Assembly: GCA_026826555.1 (NCBI GenBank)
Contig: JAKSZT010037307.1
Span: 401,476 to 465,475 of the forward strand
Direction: 5' to 3'
Source of the DNA: Tolypeutes matacus
Taxonomy: Eukaryota > Chordata > Mammalia > Cingulata > Chlamyphoridae
Length of the DNA: 64,000 nt
Translations under genes and position numbers: made by a program
In this document: piece after piece, positions 12,844 through 22,560 of the stretch
How the letters are laid out: each line of letters opens with the position of its first letter
Numbering within the stretch: the first letter of the stretch is position 1
Notes under the pieces: generated by a model
What the model was told of the DNA's origin: nothing
Seen by the model: only the letters and a program-made list of their open reading frames with translations
Databases searched by the model: none

Positions 12844-13893
12844 CAGATAAATGGGACCTCATCAAAATGAAAAACTTTGGGGTCTCAAAGGACTTTACCA
12901 AGAAAGTGAAAAGATAACCTACTCAATGGGAGAAATATTTGGAAACCACATATCTGATAAGGGCTTATTATCCAGAATATATAAAGAAAGCCGACAGCTC
13001 AACAATAAAAAGACAAACAACCCATTTGAAAAATGGGCAAAAGACTGGAAAAGACATTTCTCCAAAGATACACTAATGGCCAAAAAGCACATGAAAAGAT
13101 GCTCAACATTACTAGCTATTAGGGAAATGCAAATGAAAACCACAATAAGATACTTTCACACCCAGGAGAACGGCTACTACTAACAAAGTGGAAAATTACA
13201 AGGGTTAGAGAGGATGCAGAGAAATAGGAACACTCATTCATTGTTGGTAGAATGCAGAATGGTACAGTCACCATGGAAGACAGTTTGGTGGCTCTTCAGA
13301 AAGTTAAGTATAGAATTACCACATGAACTGGAAATCCCACTTTTAGGTATACCCAAAAGAACTGAAATCAGGGACTTGAACAGATATTTGCACTGATGTT
13401 AATACCGGCATTATTCACAATTGCCCAAAGATGGGAAGAAAACCAAGTGTTCATCAACTGATGAATGGATAAATAAAATGTAGTATATACATACATTGGA
13501 ATATCACTCAGCCGTAAAAGGAGTGAAATTCTGAATCCATGCGACAACATGGATGAATCTTGAAGACATCATGTTGAGAGAAATAAGCCAGACACAAAAG
13601 GGCAAATATTATATGAGCTCACTGATAAGAAATAATTAGAATAAGCAAAATCACAGAGTCAGAATCTAGAATATAGGTTACCAGGGAATAGGGTGGGGGT
13701 AGGGAATCAGAAGTTAATGCTTAAATTGTACCAACTTTCTACTTAGGTTGACCATAAAGTTGTGGTAATGGATGATAGTGATGGTAGCAAAGCATTGTGA
13801 ACATAATTACTCATACTGAATTAAATATTTGAATGTAGTTAAAGGGGGAATTTTTAGGTTGTCTATATTTTACTAGAATAAAAATAGGAAAAA

Positions 13894-14612
13894 AATCTTG
13901 CATTCTTATTCAAGTAAGAGGAAGAATGTTCCTGGTCCCTGTTTCACTATGCGGCTGCAGTCAGCTACTCAACTGTGAAACAAGAGCAATGTCTTCCTAT
14001 AGGCAAAATGTCTGCTGAGAGCTCAGCCAGTAGTACCAAGTTAAAGAAACAGGTATGTTATGAGGCAACAGGGAGCACTTGACCAAACCAAAGCCAAGTC
14101 AGAGTCCATCAACCTGCTCGTGAAGCTTTGTGCTAAAGACACCTGAGTCTTGCTGTCCCCAAACTATTGAAGCAATATCAGGATGAAAGAGCTCTCATGC
14201 TGTTTAAGTATAGAACTGAATGGAAGGTATCCCCCAATAATTTAAGCTATACATTTCTTAAATCCTTATTATTCTAGCACCACTATGCGCCTCCATCACC
14301 CCCCTTTTATGGATGAAAAAAAAAATCAGCTGAGAAAAGAAGTGATTTCTCAAGTTTGATGTAACAAGTTGTACAACAAGTTGCACAACAGCAGGGGGCA
14401 CCATTTACATTAAGAGCTATGAGTGGCACCCCAGGATCTGTGCAGTATACAACTAGCACATCTCTCCTCAGGGCCCCCAATCCTCCAATGCCGTCAACTG
14501 AAGTGGCCCACTTTCACTTTGTTCTTCCTTACCAAGGACTCCTAGCTAGACTAATTCCCTCATAACCGCTTCCTTCCACCTGATCTCAGTCTTCCCTGAA
14601 GCCCCAACCCAC
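13894..14612 (-). other. RAD54L2: Intron following coding exon 10, single-copy part
   Basis: No repeat family recognised and no further RAD54L2 exon found here. In particular no reverse-strand match to the expected next exon start (IWNHPDV). Confidence 0.7.
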
Positions 14613-14790
14613 CTTGCAGCACACACAGAAAGCCTTAAGGGGGTTGAGCCCCAGCCAGCCGCTGCTACCACAGTCCCGGAAGCGGTCCATGAACTGTGTG
14701 TACAAATCTCGCTGGATCCTGGAGAGCCGCACCAGGATCACATTTTCTTCCTTGGCAGGGAGATGAATCTTCAGCACAGTGTGGCCTCTC
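14613..14790 (-). CDS. RAD54L2: RAD54L2 coding exon 10 (last one in the window)
   Basis: 178 nt between ctctgtag|GAGAGGCC and TGCAAG|gtgggt, residues 561-620. It encodes (R)RGHTVLKIHLPAKEENVILV, then RLSRIQRDLYTQFMDRF and a segment ending LNPLKAFCVCCK. It ends in phase 0. The next exon, expected to begin IWNHPDVLYE in this family, was not found in 1-14612, so it probably lies beyond the left edge. The left 14.6 kb is therefore one intron, filled mainly with L1 copies. Confidence 0.96.
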
Positions 14791-15239
14791 CTACAGAGGC
14801 AAAGAGATCAAGAAGTGGCAAGGCAGTGTGGCCAGGAGAAGTCAGTGCAGGATAAAATCAGAACCACTGCACTCCTGTCAAACCTCCCTCTTGAGGATCT
14901 CAACACTAACTGCAGCTTTGCAATAATGAGTACTGGGTTTGGCAGCCATCAAGAACATTAGAATGCTAGCTCTCCCTTGCGTCTTTCAGCAAGTAAGGCA
15001 GGTGTTCACAGTGACTTCAAAGATAAACTTCTGAGAGAAGCACACTAGGCCAAACTTTCAGAGGACTGAAACAGTGGACATAAACCATCTGCTAGCTATT
15101 CCACAAAGGAAAGTTTACCACTGCCCCACTTGGAAAGGGCCCTCCCATTCTAACGACAGCTCCCCACTCATAATGGCCTCAGCTATTGCACCAGCGGCTC
15201 TCAAGAGGATTTAGAAAGAAGGCCCTGAGGATGGCTCAC
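14791..15239 (-). other. RAD54L2: RAD54L2 intron between coding exons 9 and 10
   Basis: 449-bp GT-AG intron on the minus strand (gtgagcc ... ctctgtag). I see no mobile element in it. Confidence 0.9.
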
Positions 15240-15582
15240 CGCTGCACAAAGCCCTCCAGGAGGCTATGCAAGACGTGGCTCCGGTACCGCATGAGGCGGA
15301 CATCCTGAGGTGTGCTGTCGATACACTGTCCATTCAGGATGGGGCGCTCAAACATGTTGCTGAACTCCTGCCGGGTGCCGAGGAAGTCTGGGCGCACAAA
15401 GTCTACCATGCACCAGTACTCAATGAGGTTGTTCTGAAGGGGATACCCGGTCAGCACCACCCGACGGCGAGAGCGAATGTTCTTCAAGGCCTGTGAGGTG
15501 CTGGCCTGGCAGTTTTTGATGCGGTGTCCCTCGTCACAAATCACCACATCAGGGCCAGGGCGGCATAAGGCCTTCTCAAACT
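15240..15582 (-). CDS. RAD54L2: RAD54L2 coding exon 9: SNF2 motifs II and III
   Basis: 343 nt between ctccctag|AGTTTGAG and GTGCAGCG|gtgagcc, residues 447-560 and two bases of 561. It holds the Walker B motif [12 protein letters not shown] (Asp463-Glu464 by this numbering) and motif [15 protein letters not shown], the ARIP4 variant with Tyr where many SNF2 proteins have Thr. It continues through [19 protein letters not shown] and ends [11 protein letters not shown] hydrolysis residues are intact. This is the largest visible exon and the most decisive for the family assignment. Confidence 0.97.
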
Positions 15583-16729
15583 CTAGGGAGGGAAGAGGAT
15601 CCGAAGTCAGAGGGTGAGAGGGCCTGCTTTTAGGCAATAATATGAGAAGTAGGGATACCCTGGAGGAGAAAAAAGAAATGAAGGAAGCAGGAAAGCAAGA
15701 GTCAGCCCTTATTGGTAAAAGGGAGCCATCCAAGCTCCAGAACATATAATTTGGTCTGTTGACTCTTGCAGCAACTATCCCTTTTTTCCCCATCCTTCCC
15801 TATTTTTTCCTCTTTAAACTAAGAGTAAAACTCGTAGGGCTTATACCAACTGAGCAGCACAGAGTGAGACCTTAGACAGTACCAGCGTAGGGTTAAAAAT
15901 GTGTCCTGGATGAAACCAGGTGGAAATAATCCAGATATGGCAGTGGGCTCTCCAAACTGAAAGCATCTTGGCTTATTCTGAGGGCTGGCTGGTGGGAGCT
16001 AGTTAAAGGACAAGGTCATCCTGCAGTTATTCACCAGTCATTACTAAATGGCAAATTCATCTCAGCTCTACTAAAGAAGCAAACCTAAAACATAGACTCA
16101 TAGATGAAATAATCTCTGTACCCTTAAATACTTCCCTTCCCAAAAGAGTGAAGGCCCCTTAAAAGACAGAATAAGGAGCCGAGGTGGCGCACGTGGCAGA
16201 ACACCTCTCTCCTACATCGGAGGTCTCCAAGATCGAATCCTGGTGAAAATGGGGAAGGAGGGGTTTAAAATGGATAAAGTGAATAAATAAGTCTTTAAAA
16301 AAAGAATAGAACTAGATCTTGAGAGGAATGGTTTATTCTTTTTTATAAATTCACAAACTGTATTATTACTACTTTCTTTATATTAGTTATTAAAACACTT
16401 CATAAAAAAAAATTTAACACTACTTAGAACATCTCTAGTATGTAGTCATGGGAGAGGTTATTCTCCTAATAGTTCTGTGAGAGAAAAAGGGCCAGATCAG
16501 CAGGGGAATGAGTCCATGGCCTGGTCTAACAAGAACTCCACTGCCTGCAAAGGAAGCAGTACCTTCTGAGAGCCAGTGAAGGTCACCCCACTCATCTTAG
16601 GGACCAAGATTTCTGGTTCATGACAACTCACACAAATAAAGCACTTCACACTGAACCAGGTGCTATAAGCTGACACTATTTTTTTTTCCTGAAACACTCC
16701 CAAGGGCATACCCGGGATAGGCTGCCCAC
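15583..16729 (-). other. RAD54L2: RAD54L2 intron between coding exons 8 and 9
   Basis: 1,147-bp GT-AG intron (gtgggc ... ctccctag) holding one plus-strand SINE (16174-16302). The rest looks single-copy. Confidence 0.9.
16174..16302 (+). mobile_element. tRNA-derived SINE, divergent head subtype
   Basis: Head aggagccgaggtggcgcacg...caagatcgaatcctgg, then a short body and gaataaataagtctttaaaa tail. Flanked by agaata (16168-16173 and 16303-16308). The head resembles the right half of the composite SINE at 45901-46324. Confidence 0.85.
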
Positions 16730-16926
16730 CTCTCCGGAACTCTTGCTGCCGATCTTCCTCATCCAGATCAATGATGACTGGGTGAGAACGTTTCTTGGTT
16801 TTCTTCGGTCTACCTGTGGCAAAGGATTTCTTCAGGGTGAGGAGTCTGTACATTTCATACCCCATCAGCAGCACCCCACCCTCTGATACCCAATCAGCCA
16901 TCACTTTAGCACGAGCTGCCATCGTC
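16730..16926 (-). CDS. RAD54L2: RAD54L2 coding exon 8
   Basis: 197 nt between cttgcag|GACGATGG and CGGAGAG|gtgggc, residues 381-446 and one base of 447. It encodes (K)TMAARAKVMADWVSEGGVLLMGYEMYRLL, then a basic insertion (GRPKKTKKRSHP), then VIIDLDEEDRQQEFRR. The basic block inside the helicase core is a characteristic ARIP4 insertion and could be a nuclear localisation signal (inference). A short L1 tail is inserted in the intron starting 22 bp upstream of this acceptor (16949-17005), in the zone where the branch point is expected. Confidence 0.96.
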
Positions 16927-18193
16927 CTGCAAGAGTGAACAGAGAGAATTGTGTGATATGTGAATTATATCTCAATAAAACTATTAAAAAAAAAAAAAAA
17001 AGAATACAGAGAGAAATTATTATTGCTTCCGTTGCTCCCCAGGAAGAATTCCTCACAATCAAAGCTGTCGATAGACATTCATAACTCCTTATTGCCAGAG
17101 ACTTCATGGCAGCAGTATAAGACTGGCTAGCTGCCCAAGGACTTTCCCAGCATCCTACTAGAGATACTAATTGCACTGAGGATGGACTGGGTCATTGCTG
17201 GTTGTTAAATAGTAGGAAACATAGTAATTCAATGGCAAAAGGCCTTCTCCTTTGGCCTCTTCCCAGATGTACGTACACACAGTTTGATATCTGAGAGAGA
17301 GTTTCAAGTTATCCGTTTGATAAATACAAGGCAGTAGAAGGAAAGCTGACATTCTGCATTTTACCTGCCCAGACTCTGGTGACTAAAAAGCCAAAGATGA
17401 GTAAAGAGGGAAGAGCACCTGAGACAAGCTGACCCTCAGCACAGTCACTTCACTCCCAAACAACTATGCCCTGGATGTATTTCATTAGCCACATGTGGTC
17501 TAACAGTCCTGAAATCCAAACAAAGCTGAGCAAGTGATTGACCACCTGTAGGGCCACTCACAGTCTCCTCACTTTGATGTGTGTGCCCAACATCACAAAA
17601 GGCAGCCTCTGCAGAAAAGGAAGTCTAATTTCTTAATTACCCATGCCCAAGAAGAGAAAGGGTAGCTTGTACTTAGAAACTTCAGATTTCTGGAAATCAG
17701 GTTTCTTAATGGAATGGAAATATAAATAATTTTATTTAAATCTGAAACAAAAACAAGGTTTGCACCTTTCAAAGCTTTGGAAGTTGTACCACTACAGGTC
17801 AACTGTAAATCAGTACTTAAAAGAAGAGACTGATGATTAGGTGTCTATGAAAAGAAAAAAGTAAAAGGTAAAAAGTTAAAAAATGGAAAGTTCCATTCTA
17901 TCATGTTGAGTTTTATTATTATATACACAGGAATATGTGACCATGCATACAGATCTTCAGGATTTAAAGTATCCTCAGATAAAATCCCAGAAATCTCCCA
18001 GGCTATATAACCCAGCTTTACTAAAAAGCTAGGTAGAGAAAAAACAAACAGCAAGATCAGAGACAGGGACACAGCAAGAAACAAAAAAATTCTGGGAGTA
18101 AGGAGCACATACCCAAACAGACTGCCTTGACATCCAGATCCCCAGCATAAGGCTAAAAGGAAAGGGGCAGAGAGAAGAAGGCAGGCCACCTAC
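16927..18193 (-). other. RAD54L2: RAD54L2 intron between coding exons 7 and 8
   Basis: 1,267-bp intron (gtaggt ... cttgcag). Apart from the L1 tail at its 3' end it shows no recognised repeat. Confidence 0.9.
16949..17005 (+). mobile_element. Very short L1 3' tail next to the coding exon 8 acceptor
   Basis: Sequence gtgatatgtgaattatatct then caataaaactatt and an A17 run. This is the extreme 3' end of an old-type L1 (compare 42147-42195). It is flanked by the exact 10-bp duplication acagagagaa (16939-16948 and 17006-17015). It starts 22 bp upstream of the coding exon 8 splice acceptor, on the opposite strand to the gene. Confidence 0.85.
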
Positions 18194-18327
18194 TTGTGCT
18201 CATCATTCAAGATGTGAACTTTAAAGAACCGGGGCTGGATTTCTTCAGGCTTGTTGTCAGCCGGAAGAGCTTCAGGAGCTGGGAGCCACATGTTGAACTC
18301 TGCTAGCCAATTCTGAAGAGTATTAAC
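18194..18327 (-). CDS. RAD54L2: RAD54L2 coding exon 7
   Basis: 134 nt between ctaacag|GTTAATAC and CACAA|gtaggt, residues 337-380 and two bases of 381. It encodes VNTLQNWLAEFNMWLP, completing motif Ia, then a linker of about 30 residues ending FFKVHILNDEHK. The Trp-rich NW-FN-W pattern is typical of SNF2 proteins after motif Ia. The donor has A at +3 (gtaggt), still within the usual range. The frame joins to the next exon through a split Lys codon (AA|G). Confidence 0.94.
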
Positions 18328-18468
18328 CTGTTAGAAAGCCATGTTCATAAAGAGGGGTTTAAGAAACAAGCTCAGATCTGAGCTCACCAAACCTTCTGGC
18401 TCTCAATAAAGGCATTAGCCCAGACCTCTTCAGAGGGTTCTGTAAGTGGAAACTTCCCAAACTCTTAC
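18328..18468 (-). other. RAD54L2: Short RAD54L2 intron between coding exons 6 and 7
   Basis: 141-bp GT-AG intron (gtaagag ... ctaacag), the shortest in the window; no repeat. Confidence 0.92.
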
Positions 18469-18651
18469 CGGCACAATGGCAAGAACAGTTTTGGCTGGCG
18501 TGTGGCGGAAGAGGACATCGATGAAGGAGATCACCTGCAAAGTTTTCCCCAGACCCATGCTGTGTGCCAGTATACAGCCAAAACCACTGCTGGTCTTAAA
18601 CCTCTCCAGGGACTCCACCAGGTTATCGTACAAGAACCGGATCCCACCAAT
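18469..18651 (-). CDS. RAD54L2: RAD54L2 coding exon 6: SNF2 motif I (Walker A)
   Basis: 183 nt in phase 0 between tttatcag|ATTGGTGG and GTGCCG|gtaagag, residues 276-336. It encodes IGGIRFLYDNLVESLERF then the nucleotide-binding loop SMGLGKTLQ, with Lys311 as the Walker A lysine by this numbering, and ends VLAIVP (motif Ia region). This exon supplies the ATP phosphate-binding site of the SNF2 motor. All key residues are intact. Only a 141-bp intron separates it from the next exon. Confidence 0.97.
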
Positions 18652-19819
18652 CTGATAAAGGACAAACACAGACAAATGTCAGGTGGGGCTGGAAAATACC
18701 AGGACCCTGGATTTACTCTCTTTGGGATTACTGAGAATTAGATAAATGAGCAGGCATTATAACAGACAGCTGGTGTGGATGGCTACAGAAGTTTTCCTGT
18801 ACAGTCTTCTTGGAAAAAACACAGAAAAGCATTCACCTGGTACAATGTCCCATCTGATGCAAGAATCTGCGGTACCAGATTCCTGACAGAGTCTTTCACT
18901 CAGCCTTACCTTGGCTGTCCTCAGCGTGGGGAGCTCAATCCCTCAAGGCACCCCATTCCATGCAGAGCAGTTCTTATTCAAGTTCTTATGCTGAGACAAC
19001 CTCTGCCTTCACAGAACTTCCACTCACTGCTCCTTGTTCTAGCTTCTGGATCAACATTGACAAACTCTGCTCCCTCCTTTCTCATAAAGTCCCTCAGACA
19101 TCTGTCTCTCACGTCTCTTCTGGAGCCTTAACTTTCTAATCAAAATACTACTCTCAAGAAGCAGATGTGGCTCAAGTGATTGAGCTCCCACCTACCACAT
19201 GGGAGATCCGTGGTTCAGTTCCCAGTGCCTCCTAAAGAAGACAGCGAGCTGGCGTGATGGGCAGGTGTGGCAAGCTGTCACAGCAGTTTGACACAATGGG
19301 AGACACGAGAAGAGGGGCATAATGAAAGACACAACAGAGCAGGGAGTAGAGATGGCTCAAGCGATTAGGTGCCTCCCTCCCACATAGGAGGTCCCGGGTT
19401 CAGTTCCCGGTGCCTCCTAAAGAAACAAGGAAGATGAACAGACACAGCAAGTGTAAAAACAATGAGGGGGCGGGGAGAAATAAATGAATAAAATAAATCT
19501 TAAAAAAAAAAAAAAAAATACTGCTCTCCAGAGAGCATCTCAATTAGTCTAGCTAATCTCACAGACAGAGGTTCAAGATTATTAAGCCAAGAGATCAAGA
19601 GCCTCCTACATGACAAGGCAAACCTGAGACTTGTCTCTTCCTTTTCTGCTCATCAGGAATCCTGAAGCATCAACTCCTAGGGGGAAGGATACGGCCTTTC
19701 CAATAGCTCTTGGTACTTAATAAAATATGTCATAGGCTGTCATGCTAATAACACCAACAGGCAATGTCGACAGCAAGGGAGAAGAATGGATAAGGAGAGG
19801 GAGTCAAGATTTGCTGTAC
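18652..19819 (-). other. RAD54L2: RAD54L2 intron between coding exons 5 and 6
   Basis: 1,168-bp intron (gtacagc ... tttatcag). It carries the dimeric SINE at 19156-19516; the rest appears single-copy. Confidence 0.9.
19156..19516 (+). mobile_element. Dimeric tRNA-derived SINE
   Basis: Two tRNA-like heads in the same orientation. The left head is at 19156 (agatgtggctcaagtgattg; B box ggttcagttccc) with body cctcctaaagaagacagcga. The right head is at about 19341 (gagatggctcaagcgattag; B box gggttcagttccc) with a shorter body and aataaatctt-A tail. One 12-bp duplication with one mismatch, aatact(a/g)ctctc (19144-19155, 19517-19528), surrounds the whole. The two halves therefore moved as a unit. 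Confidence 0.92.
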
Positions 19820-20046
19820 CTGATGAGGTTTCACTGCTCGTGCCAATTGTGGGGCCAGGAAGACATTCTCCTCCTCTGGAGGGTGGTTCAGGTTGACAAG
19901 GACCCGCCCCAGAGCATCGCGCTGGTTTAGGACATCATTCACATGGGTGCCACCCTTCTCCTCTTCCTCCTCCTCCTCACTGACAGACTCGCTGCTGTCC
20001 ACAATGTGCAGAGTGTCCTCCTCTCCAGAGCTCAGTTCAATCACCT
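19820..20046 (-). CDS. RAD54L2: RAD54L2 coding exon 5
   Basis: 227 nt between gtctcag|AGGTGATTG and CATCAG|gtacagc, residues 200-275. It starts (E)VIELSSGEEDTLHIVDSS, a hydrophobic-acidic SIM-like pattern, then a Glu run (VSEEEEEEEKGG). It then enters the conserved region before the ATPase core: THVNDVLNQRDALGRVLVNL and PEEENVFLAPQLARAVKPHQ. The last segment is the lead-in to the Q-motif and helicase entry seen in SNF2 proteins. It ends in phase 0. Confidence 0.95.
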
Positions 20047-20384
20047 CTGAGACAGCCAAAAAAAAAACAAAAAACAAAGAAACAGAACACAACAGGAGCA
20101 GGGATCAATTATTGCCTCCTGTCAGAAAAGAGGAGCATGGAAACTTAAGTTAGAATTTGCCATCACTTCTAAAAATTCTGACTTTTGTCTTTTTTCCCCT
20201 CCAGTTTCAAGTTAAGACAAGAGGAAAACTTACATTTACCAAGGATACTCAGGGAAATTTGTCAAAGCCAGACCCCATACTGAGTAAGGAAGGGCTGAAC
20301 ACTTTTCTATTCCAAGGTACAGCTGATCTCTCAGGGTAAACACTGGGTCAAGAGGAAGGAGAGGCATCTCTGGCTTGATCTTAC
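20047..20384 (-). other. RAD54L2: RAD54L2 intron between coding exons 4 and 5
   Basis: 338-bp intron (gtaagatc ... gtctcag) with no recognised repeat. Confidence 0.92.
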
Positions 20385-20501
20385 CATCTCGACTGCTTTT
20401 TTCATCCTCACTGCCACTGCTACTGTCCAAACAAATGATTTCCTGGGCCAAAACTCGAGGAGGCAGCTGGGGTCCATCACTTGCTCTTAAAACAATTTCT
20501 T
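20385..20501 (-). CDS. RAD54L2: RAD54L2 coding exon 4
   Basis: 117 nt between tttctctag|AAGAAATTG and GAGATG|gtaagatc, residues 161-199 and one base of 200. It encodes EEIVLRASDGPQLPPRVLAQ followed by EIICLDSSSGSEDEKSSRD. The hydrophobic (EIICLD) plus Ser/Asp/Glu pattern resembles a SUMO-interacting motif with acidic flank. That is an inference from the pattern, in keeping with reports that ARIP4 is linked to sumoylation. A second similar motif (VIELSSGEED) opens the next exon. Confidence 0.95.
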
Positions 20502-20971
20502 CTAGAGAAAGAAATTGGAAGGGAAGGTCAAAACCACATTTAGTTCAAACATATTTCCAGAAATGATTCCTCATCTCTCCTCTTCTGCTGCTCTCACGGG
20601 GAGTATCTCCTGAGAAGAGAAGAGAGGGTATCTCCAAAGCCACAGCCCTCTTCCCAAACTCCCTTTTCTCTACTGGTTTTCACTTCCTGGTATCCACCTG
20701 GCCACTAGAAAAGGTACCAATCCCTTGGCATGTTAAGATCTAAAGTTATAGAAAGAAAAGCTAAATAAAAATTTGAGGAATACATTTTATCCATCTTAAC
20801 TTTTTAAAGGAGATCCTTTCAATTATGTACTCCCAAGAAGCTAAATGACTCTGAAGGATTCCTGAGAGGCCACAATCTTATCCCAGATCAGTGCTTGACC
20901 ACTGTGCGTGCACCAAGAGGGCCTATTCTCCCTGAAGCACAAGGGCCTTTCCTGCCACTTCCATGGCTTAC
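20502..20971 (-). other. RAD54L2: RAD54L2 intron between coding exons 3 and 4
   Basis: 470-bp intron (gtaagcc ... tttctctag) with no recognised repeat. Confidence 0.92.
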
Positions 20972-21111
20972 CAGGGAGGAACTCCAGGGGAACAGTGGGA
21001 ATGGCAGCTGCATAATCTTTCCTCTGCTGCTCCAGGCGTTTTCTCCTTTCCAACTCTTCCTGTTGTGCTGCTTTGGTAACTGGCTCCAACTGATCCTCCC
21101 GGAGCAGCTTC
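20972..21111 (-). CDS. RAD54L2: RAD54L2 coding exon 3
   Basis: 140 nt between atgtttag|GAAGCTG and CTCCCTG|gtaagcc, residues 114-160 and one base of 161. The peptide is (R)KLLREDQLEPVTKAAQQEEL... through ERRKRLEQQRKDYAAAIPTVPLEFLP. The middle is Glu/Arg/Gln-rich and probably helical or coiled-coil. The acceptor has a weak pyrimidine tract (ttgctcttgtattaatgtttag). The segment lies between the N-terminal acidic region and the helicase core; its molecular role is not evident from sequence. Confidence 0.95.
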
Positions 21112-22105
21112 CTAAACATTAATACAAGAGCAAGGACTTGGGTTCACCTGAGATTTGGGCAATGTAATGTCAAGGCAGAAGAGGGAAATCGTTGCTGAGC
21201 TCAGAGAGCTGAGAGGGGAGAGGGAGAAGCTGCATCAGTCCCACTGCAATAAGCAAGGTAAAAAATGGGATTTCAAGACAGAAGTGGTTCTGGGCCAACA
21301 TCCTCCTATGATATTTAACCTCCTGACAGATGCCCCTGCCAACTCATCTCTGCACTTAACATGTCAAGAATAAAATTATTATATATGTGATTCATAATGC
21401 TGAAGATTGGATATTAAAAAAAATAGAGTTGTTATGTGGGGAAGTAAGATTATGGGTGATTCTACTTATTTATTGTCCAAACTTGGGTAATGCTGTCAAG
21501 TTGTCATTATGTTAAAAAAAAAGCAGGGGGGCGGGGGAAGAAAACAATATCATCCATCTCCTTTCAATTGTACAAGTTGTTATTCGGTAGAAGAAAGGAC
21601 TATTGGGAATTTGGATAGTTAAGGAAGTTAATGTTTACTCATCTCATAGCTCAAGGAAGAAGCCCTGCTTTGGGCAGATAGTCCCCTGCCATCTGGAGTT
21701 GAGCTCTAAGAAGATAAGAGCTCAATTTCTTTTATTTCCTCTTATTTTGAGACAGAAGGAAAAATAAAGGAAGAAACCAAGATTCCAAACCAGAGTATCT
21801 TATCATCCTTGGGTGGCTTCCCAGGACCTCCAGAGAATGGGACACTCCCCAGCAGGAGTCAAGGTCTACTAGTATCCCCCCAAATACAGTTTGGGGGTCC
21901 CAAATACAGTTCATTCTTAAACTTGTGAGCCCAAGCCCAGTGGTCCTGAGGTGTATCTTCACTATTAATGGGAAACACATCCCACATTTCTTTCTTTTGG
22001 GAAGAGGACTCTCCTGCTTAGACCAGACTTCCTGCCACTCACAGCCTTAAAATGAAGGGATTACATCTACTCCTGCCCTCTCCTCTTACCCCAAGCACAG
22101 CTCAC
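21112..22105 (-). other. RAD54L2: RAD54L2 intron between coding exons 2 and 3
   Basis: 994-bp intron (gtgagc ... atgtttag). It contains one copy of a 35-bp direct repeat (21895-21929) whose second copy lies in the next intron. No mobile element recognised. Confidence 0.9.
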
Positions 22106-22307
22106 CGTATGTTTCTCCTCATGTGAGAGGGCTTCTGAGCTCTCTTCTTTTTGGGGTCCTCAGGGGCTAGGCTCTTGCCTTGGGAGAGCCTGCACTGCTC
22201 TGAAGGCTCAGACTGAGATGAGGTAGTTGAAGTGCACCGTGGCGGCCGCTGCCCATCCTCCTCCAGCTGGACATGTTCATTGCCACATATGCCTTCCAGG
22301 GATCGGT
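22106..22307 (-). CDS. RAD54L2: RAD54L2 coding exon 2
   Basis: 202 nt between ttttcag|ACCGATCC and ATACG|gtgagc, covering residues 47-113 and two bases of residue 114. The peptide starts (D)RSLEGICGNEHVQLEEDG, then has a Ser/Thr-rich stretch and a basic segment (PKKKRAQKPSH) that looks like a nuclear localisation signal. It continues the acidic-to-basic N-terminal region of ARIP4. Several substitutions relative to the human protein as I remember it lie in this segment, which suggests weak constraint. It lies 40 kb from coding exon 1. A 35-bp perfect direct repeat sits in both flanking introns (21895-21929 and 22644-22678). Confidence 0.95.
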
Positions 22308-22379
22308 CTGAAAACACAAGGAGAAAGAGGTGGCAGGGACAAACCTTTACTGGGGGTGGGGTGGGGTGGGGTGTCAGGC

Positions 22380-22560
22380 ATATGTAGATTCTAATCTCAA
22401 CTTGGCAGGTTGCTTATAGCTCTCTGAACTTTAATGGATATATCTATAAAGTGTGGATAATGATGCCCACACATTGGAGCTGTTGTTAGGATTAGATAAT
22501 GTGCATGTCTAGAACCAAGTCTAGTCCAGAGTAGGCCTATAACAAATGATAGCCATTACT
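22380..22560 (+). repeat. MIR-type ancient SINE remnant
   Basis: Pattern 'attctaatctcaacttggca ... taaagtgtggataatgatgc ... gttaggattagataatg ... caagtctagtccagagtagg' follows the MIR core and tail layout. Diverged. Confidence 0.65.

Larger units (their letters stand above)
7632..13893 (+). mobile_element. L1-C: old LINE-1 with ORF1, ORF2 and 3' UTR remnants
   Basis: 5' region 7632-8370, ORF1 remnant about 8380-9109, a long inter-ORF region to about 9480, ORF2 remnants about 9480-13620, and 3' UTR to 13893 (ctagaataaaaatagg). It is heavily decayed and interrupted by a fragment at 9563-9739 and a SINE at 11884-12009. It belongs to an older lineage than L1-A and L1-B and matches the 5' part of the L1 at 27560. 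Antisense to RAD54L2. Confidence 0.93.

Noticed and set aside
13894..14612. Possible further RAD54L2 exon between coding exon 10 and L1-C
   Set aside because: No reverse-strand segment there matches the expected next helicase residues with splice sites; the following exon is probably outside the window.
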